Source: Arthrobacter sp. N199823 | Lineage (GTDB): Bacteria; Actinomycetota; Actinomycetes; Actinomycetales; Micrococcaceae | Length of the DNA: 64,000 nt | Assembly: GCF_002929705.1 (NCBI RefSeq) | Contig: NZ_PJIN01000012.1 | Coordinates: forward strand, 1-64,000 | Reading direction: 5' to 3' | Shown: piece by piece, positions 60,430 to 64,000 of the stretch | Layout of the letters: the number at the start of each line of letters is the position of its first letter | How positions within the stretch are numbered: position 1 is the first letter of the stretch | Notes under the pieces: generated by a model | The model's database searches: none | What the model saw: only the letters and a program-made list of their open reading frames with translations | What the model was told of the DNA's origin: nothing | Made by a program: the position numbers and the translations under genes

Positions 60430-61122
60430 ATGGCAACAGTTATCCTCGTGCGGCACGGCCGCTCCACAGCCAATGCTTCCGGACTGCTGGCCGGCCGATC
60501 CGCTGGCGTCAGTCTGGACCAGATCGGGCAGGACCAGGCGGCCCTGACCGGAGACCGGCTCGCCCCCGTGCCCCTCGTCGGGGTGGTGTCGAGCCCGCTT
60601 GAGCGCTGTCAGCAGACCGCCCAATTCATCCTCGATCGCCAGACCGGTGCGCCGTACTCGCCCATTGATCTCGACCTCACCGAATGCGATTACGGCCAAT
60701 GGCAGGGCCGCACGCTCAGTGATCTTGCGACTGAGGATTTGTGGCCGGTTGTCCAGTCGCAACCGTCCGCCGTCGTCTTTCCAGGGGGTGAGTCCATGGC
60801 AGCGATGCAGGCCCGCTCAGTGGCAGCGATTCGACGTCACGATGCAGCCTTCGAAGCCGAGCACGGGCCAGAGGCCGTGTGGGCGGCAGTAAGTCACGGT
60901 GACATCATCAAATCAATCCTCGCTGACGCTCTCGGCATGCACCTTGACATGTTCCAGCGCATCAACGTGGGCCCCGCCTCCATATCGATCGTGCGTTACG
61001 GCGCTAATCGGCCGAACGTCTACGCCACCAACACCGATGGGGGCGATCTGTCGTGGTTGTCGAACGGCATTCACTCTGGCGATGCGCCAGTGGGTGGCGG
61101 CGCAGGGCAAAAGACGCCATGA
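60430..61122 (+). CDS. histidine phosphatase, MSMEG_4193 family
   Basis: A 230-residue phosphoglycerate-mutase-like phosphatase: TVILVRHGRSTANASG (catalytic His in RHG), SPLERCQQTAQFIL, ECDYGQWQGRTLSDLA and VSHGDIIKSILADALG (second His). It is the first gene of a three-gene unit with DUF3090 and SCO1664-type genes, conserved in actinobacteria and, as I recall, co-distributed with mycothiol. The substrate is not known. Confidence 0.9.
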   Translation: MATVILVRHGRSTANASGLLAGRSAGVSLDQIGQDQAALTGDRLAPVPLVGVVSSPLERCQQTAQFILDRQTGAPYSPIDLDLTECDYGQWQGRTLSDLATEDLWPVVQSQPSAVVFPGGESMAAMQARSVAAIRRHDAAFEAEHGPEAVWAAVSHGDIIKSILADALGMHLDMFQRINVGPASISIVRYGANRPNVYATNTDGGDLSWLSNGIHSGDAPVGGGAGQKTP

Positions 61123-61146
61123 ACCTCTTGCGCCTAGAATACTGAC

Positions 61147-61713
61147 ATGCATACACGTGTTCACGAGTTTTCCTGGCCCGATCGGGTCGTCGTTGGCGCC
61201 ATTGGCCTTCCTGGGGCGCGTACATTCTACTTACAGGTGCGCGCGGGGACGCAGATCGTGAGTATTGCCTTGGAGAAGCAGCAGTCGGCTCTGCTCGCGG
61301 AGAACATCGACGAAATTCTCGATCAGCTCATCACTGTCAAGGGCAACCCCTTCAGCGTTCCCACGGGCACTCCCGTGGAACTTGTCGACAATGACCCGCT
61401 CGAGGCTGTCCAGGAGCAGTTTCGCGCTGGGGCCATGAGCCTTGGCTGGGACCCATCAACTGCCCAGATCGTCATAGAGGCCCACCCACTCACCGATGAC
61501 GAATTTGATCCTGATGCTGATGCTGATGACGAATCGTTTGATGAGGACGGCGCTATCGAGTCCGAGATGCTGCTGGTGCGAATGCCTGTCGGCACCGCCC
61601 GCGCATTCGCCAAGCGCACCCGCGAGATCGTGGCTGCCGGGCGTCCAATGTGCCCGCTCTGCGGGTTTCCCATGGACGCCGACGGACACATCTGCACCCT
61701 GCCCGAGGTCTGA
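61147..61713 (+). CDS. DUF3090 protein
   Basis: A 188-residue protein: RVHEFSWPDRVVVGAIGLPG then ARTFYLQVRAGTQIVSIALE, an acidic segment (about 118-136) and a C-terminal CPLCGFPMDADGHIC that can bind zinc. This matches the full DUF3090 family. Function unknown. TAGAAT (61135-61140) lies 6 nt before ATG 61147, so it may be transcribed on its own as a leaderless message besides read-through from the phosphatase gene. Confidence 0.9.
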   Translation: MHTRVHEFSWPDRVVVGAIGLPGARTFYLQVRAGTQIVSIALEKQQSALLAENIDEILDQLITVKGNPFSVPTGTPVELVDNDPLEAVQEQFRAGAMSLGWDPSTAQIVIEAHPLTDDEFDPDADADDESFDEDGAIESEMLLVRMPVGTARAFAKRTREIVAAGRPMCPLCGFPMDADGHICTLPEV

Positions 61714-62480
61714 TGCCAACGTCAGAACTTATGGCCGCCGAGCTGACTCTCACCGGCCGCATCACGACGGCTTCGAACGCTACATTTCTTGGCAGCATCG
61801 GGGACGTGGTGGTCGTCTATAAACCGATAGCGGGCGAAAGTCCGCTGTGGGATTTTCCTGAGGGTACGTTGGCCCAGCGGGAGGTGGCCGCCTATATGGT
61901 CTCGGAGGCCTTCGGCTGGGGAGTGGTGCCCCACACTTGGCTGCGCGATGGCCCTTTGGGAGAAGGAATGGTGCAGCTCTGGCAGGAGCAGGATCCCACC
62001 CAAGACGCCGTCAACCTGGTAGCGGCGGAGCAGGTGCCAGAGACAGGTTGGAAGCAGGTTCTACAGGGACAAGATGAGAACGGACGGATCGTCGCCCTCG
62101 TTCACGAAGATACGCCAGCGCTGCGACGCATGGCGGTGTTCGACGTCGTCGTCAACAACGCCGACCGCAAAGGCGACCACATCCTTGCCATGTCTGACGG
62201 TCACCGGCACGGTGTGGACCACGGGCTCACCTTTCACCGTGACCACAAGCTGCGCACGGTGCTGTGGGGCTGGTTGGGAGAGGATCTAACTTCCGAGGAA
62301 CTGGACGGCATTGATCGTGTCAGCGAGGGGCTGAAGGGTGGGCTGGTCCGAGACCTAGCGGAATTGCTCAGCGCTGAAGAAATCGCAGCGCTCTCTGGTC
62401 GCTGCGACCGCTTGCGCTTAGCAGGGCGGTTTCCGGCTCCGAGCGGTGAGATGTCGGCGGTGCCCTGGCCGCTGTTCTAA
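61713..62480 (+). CDS. SCO1664 family protein
   Basis: A 255-residue protein: ELTLTGRITTASNATFLGSI, VYKPIAGESPLWDFPEGTLA, VFDVVVNNADRKGDHILAMS and GVDHGLTFHRDHKLRTVLWG. The pattern recalls PI3/4-kinase-like or HipA-like phosphotransferase folds (Asp-Asn and Asp-His near 160-180), which is inference. ATG 61713 overlaps the DUF3090 stop (TGATG). It is the last gene of the conserved trio. In many genomes mshC follows; here msrA does, on the other strand. Confidence 0.85.
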   Translation: MPTSELMAAELTLTGRITTASNATFLGSIGDVVVVYKPIAGESPLWDFPEGTLAQREVAAYMVSEAFGWGVVPHTWLRDGPLGEGMVQLWQEQDPTQDAVNLVAAEQVPETGWKQVLQGQDENGRIVALVHEDTPALRRMAVFDVVVNNADRKGDHILAMSDGHRHGVDHGLTFHRDHKLRTVLWGWLGEDLTSEELDGIDRVSEGLKGGLVRDLAELLSAEEIAALSGRCDRLRLAGRFPAPSGEMSAVPWPLF

Positions 62481-62599
62481 GGCCATCGCAGAAGATTTCA
62501 GGGGTCAAGAGTTACAAACTCAATCGGGACTCCACCGAGTTCCGGCGCAGGCCAACTTTTAGATGATCACCACCGGCGACCATCTAGATCGACCTCAGC

Positions 62600-63085
62600 C
62601 TAGTACTTAGTCAGCAGTTCCGCGGGTATGTGGCAGGAGTCTTCAGGGCAACGCGCGAGCCGATCCTGATGCTCTTCGGCGCTTCGCACATAGTTAGCGA
62701 GCGGCAGTATCTCGACGGCAATGCGGTCAGCGTCATCTCTGGCCGCGATGAAGGCCCGAGCATCTTCAAGGTGGCTCAGTTTGTTGGAGTACACGCCAGT
62801 TCGATACTTCTGGCCGATGTCCGGTCCCTGTTGGTTCACGCTGTAAGGCTCTATGATCTCAAAGAGGTAAGCCATCAACTGCTCGACATTAACAGCCGTC
62901 GGATCGAATCGTGTGCGTACGCATTCCGCATACCCGTCGTATTCGATGTCGATGCGCTGGCTAGTGCCGTTGGCCCTGCCAGCCTCTGTGAACGTCACAC
63001 CTGGCAGCGTCGCGATGAAGGCCTGCACGCCCCAGAGGCAGCCGCCCGCGAGATATAGCTCCTCGATCTCGCTCTCAGTATCCAT
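62600..63085 (-). CDS. msrA: MsrA-like peptide methionine sulfoxide reductase
   Basis: A 161-residue protein with an MsrA-like fold: LYLAGGCLWGVQAFIATLPG (catalytic Cys in GCLWG, where most MsrA have GCFWG), RFDPTAVNVEQLMAYLFEII and GPDIGQKYRTGVYS. The stretch DGYAECV replaces the usual GHAE(V), and TEAGRANG replaces VGYAGG, so it is a divergent subfamily; two more Cys (RCPEDSC) near the end could resolve the disulfide. It repairs or senses S-epimers of methionine sulfoxide if active. ATG 63083-63085. Confidence 0.75.
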   Translation of the reverse strand: MDTESEIEELYLAGGCLWGVQAFIATLPGVTFTEAGRANGTSQRIDIEYDGYAECVRTRFDPTAVNVEQLMAYLFEIIEPYSVNQQGPDIGQKYRTGVYSNKLSHLEDARAFIAARDDADRIAVEILPLANYVRSAEEHQDRLARCPEDSCHIPAELLTKY

Positions 63086-63145
63086 GTCCCGATCTTACTG
63101 GTGCCTGCGCGACGATCCGTCAGACGTTGAATCTAAACTCCCAGC

Positions 63146-63220
63146 GTGAATAACGGAGCACCACGCCAAGACACCCGAAATGCTGCCCGTTTCAAATGGG
63201 AGCTATTCGATCGTTCCTAA
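63146..63220 (+). other. 24-codon ORF with a leaderless-type promoter
   Basis: TAAACT (63134-63139), 6 nt, then GTG 63146 opens a 24-codon frame NNGAPRQDTRNAARFKWELF and four more residues to TAA. The -10 and spacing are as good as those of recognised leaderless genes in this window. It could be a leader peptide, a small protein or the stub of a decayed gene; none is proven. Confidence 0.35.
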
Positions 63221-63289
63221 CCGAAAATCAACTTCAGGAAATCTCATCCGAGCACTGTCGAAGAATTCCGGCACGGACCAACCTCATGA

Positions 63290-63709
63290 TTAACGAGGCA
63301 GACGATCCTCATCCTCCGGCGTAATGATCATTCCCTCGTGTGTCAGGGTCGCTCCGAGCATCTTTCCCCATTTGTCGAGGAACACCACATCAACATCGCC
63401 CAGCCCTGTCCATTGTTCCGAGCTCGCAGAATCAGGGAAGAAACACCCAAGACGGTCAATGGCTCGGAGGATATCTCGATCATAGGAGAATCGGCGCTTC
63501 ACCGCATCGGAACGAGGCCGGGAATAGCCGGCGCCGGGCCTGACCCCGACCGTTCTCGTCGATTCTAGATGTTCGAGCTGACGTAGCAGCGGATGGCCGC
63601 TGTCCCCATTGTTGAACACCAGCTCAATGTGGGCGATATGCGGCCGTAGCGACTGCATCCAAGCCGACTGCTCTTCACGCGACATGGATTCTTCGAAGCT
63701 AGAGATCAA
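63290..63709 (-). CDS. hypothetical protein
   Basis: A 139-residue soluble protein of no recognised family. It has one early helix (SFEESMSREEQSAWMQSLRP), a middle rich in Arg, and a C-terminal hydrophobic strand GLGDVDVVFLDKWGKMLGAT. Start could be ATG 63709 or the Met eight codons later. Context gives no hint; the product is probably expressed alone. Confidence 0.55.
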   Translation of the reverse strand: MISSFEESMSREEQSAWMQSLRPHIAHIELVFNNGDSGHPLLRQLEHLESTRTVGVRPGAGYSRPRSDAVKRRFSYDRDILRAIDRLGCFFPDSASSEQWTGLGDVDVVFLDKWGKMLGATLTHEGMIITPEDEDRLPR

Positions 63710-63799
63710 GATTATCTTCCTGTCCTAGAATCCGTTGATTGAGCCAGTCAAAACCTTTAACAATCCGATGGACCAGGACAGTCGCGATCCCAGTCGCGC

Positions 63800-63839
63800 A
63801 GATACGGCCCCGATTGCCGAAGCAAGCGGGGCCGTATCT
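63800..63839 (-). terminator. hairpin after ychF
   Basis: Perfect 13-bp arms, AGATACGGCCCCG (63800-63812) and its complement (63827-63839), with a 14-nt loop, lie 12 bp beyond the ychF stop. No T-run follows on the minus strand, so it may act as a weak or Rho-assisted terminator or protect the 3' end. Confidence 0.65.
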
Positions 63840-63851
63840 GAAACACGAGTG

Positions 63852-64000
63852 ACTAGACGTTGAAGCGGAACTCCACCACGTCGCCGTCGTGCATGACGTA
63901 TTCCTTGCCTTCAATGCGAACCTTGCCCTTGGCCTTGGCCTCGTGCATGGATCCAGCCTCAATCAGGTCATCGAAGTGAACAACTTCGGCCTTGATGAAG
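63852..64000 (-). CDS. ychF: redox-regulated ATPase YchF, C-terminal part
   Basis: The last 48 codons of a minus-strand gene running off the right edge: [20 protein letters not shown] and then the TGS-domain end [19 protein letters not shown], which is the invariant C-terminus of the Obg-like ATPase YchF. YchF binds ribosomes and hydrolyses ATP in preference to GTP. The rest of the gene is outside the window. Confidence 0.9.

Noticed and set aside
62561-62585. Short inverted repeat AGATGATC/GACCATCT after msrA as a terminator
   Set aside because: The stem is imperfect and no T-run is present on either strand, so it is too weak to list as a feature.
1-64000. tRNA or rRNA genes
   Set aside because: Reading the intergenic regions I found no cloverleaf-like sequence with a conserved T-loop, and no rRNA sequence; a dedicated tRNA scan was not possible.

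Overview
The window reads as chromosome of a high-GC Gram-positive bacterium of the Micrococcaceae, most likely Arthrobacter or a close relative. The grounds are the GC-rich coding, frequent GTG/TTG starts, many starts lying 6-7 nt after a -10 box (leaderless mRNAs), mycothiol genes (mshB), a DUF3117 gene, actinobacterial dapC/dapD/dapE lysine genes, a GluABCD-type glutamate transporter, and SigE and SigK/RskA. No rRNA, tRNA, CRISPR array, transposase, integrase or origin was recognised.

Layout. 0-21 kb is mostly housekeeping: a ferritin-like protein, an RNB nuclease, a DEAD-box helicase, a sodium:solute symporter with a 43-aa partner missed by length cutoffs, a PHP phosphoesterase, aminopeptidase P, a self-controlled wHTH/membrane-protein operon, a stress-protein/MgtE_N-CBS/DUF1003/Mrp block, tatB, sigE, an O-methyltransferase, and a divIVA-tag-mannosyltransferase operon. 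21.5-25 kb is the gluABCD importer. 25-37 kb carries dapE, dapD and dapC; between dapE and dapD sits a fasciclin-sigK-rskA-molybdenum oxidoreductase module. It continues with gltA, fdxA and small unknown genes. 38-49 kb holds mshB, an oligopeptide ABC transporter (fused ATPase, two permeases, binding protein), typA and a second binding protein. 49-60 kb is an accessory stretch of single enzymes: DinB, VOC, Rossmann reductase, an old-yellow-enzyme fusion, acetyltransferase, LLM flavoenzyme, hydrolases, barstar, SDR, DHFR-like protein and methyltransferase. 60-62.5 kb is the conserved MSMEG_4193 phosphatase-DUF3090-SCO1664 operon. The window closes with a divergent msrA, an unknown gene and the 3' end of ychF.

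The strongest non-coding signals are as follows. (1) Two near-identical candidate SigK promoters (CAATCC-15 nt-CCGAAGTAC) lie before the fasciclin gene and before the molybdenum oxidoreductase gene, the second inside the rskA terminator. (2) A family of 32-bp tandem repeats (22-nt core plus 10-nt spacer) occurs at four intergenic places, usually right at a gene's stop codon. (3) A perfect 11+11 bp palindrome contains the TATAAT of a leaderless flavin-oxidoreductase gene. (4) Paired CTTTC...GGAAAG operators sit over the promoter of a wHTH regulator operon. Many other genes are separated by strong hairpin terminators.
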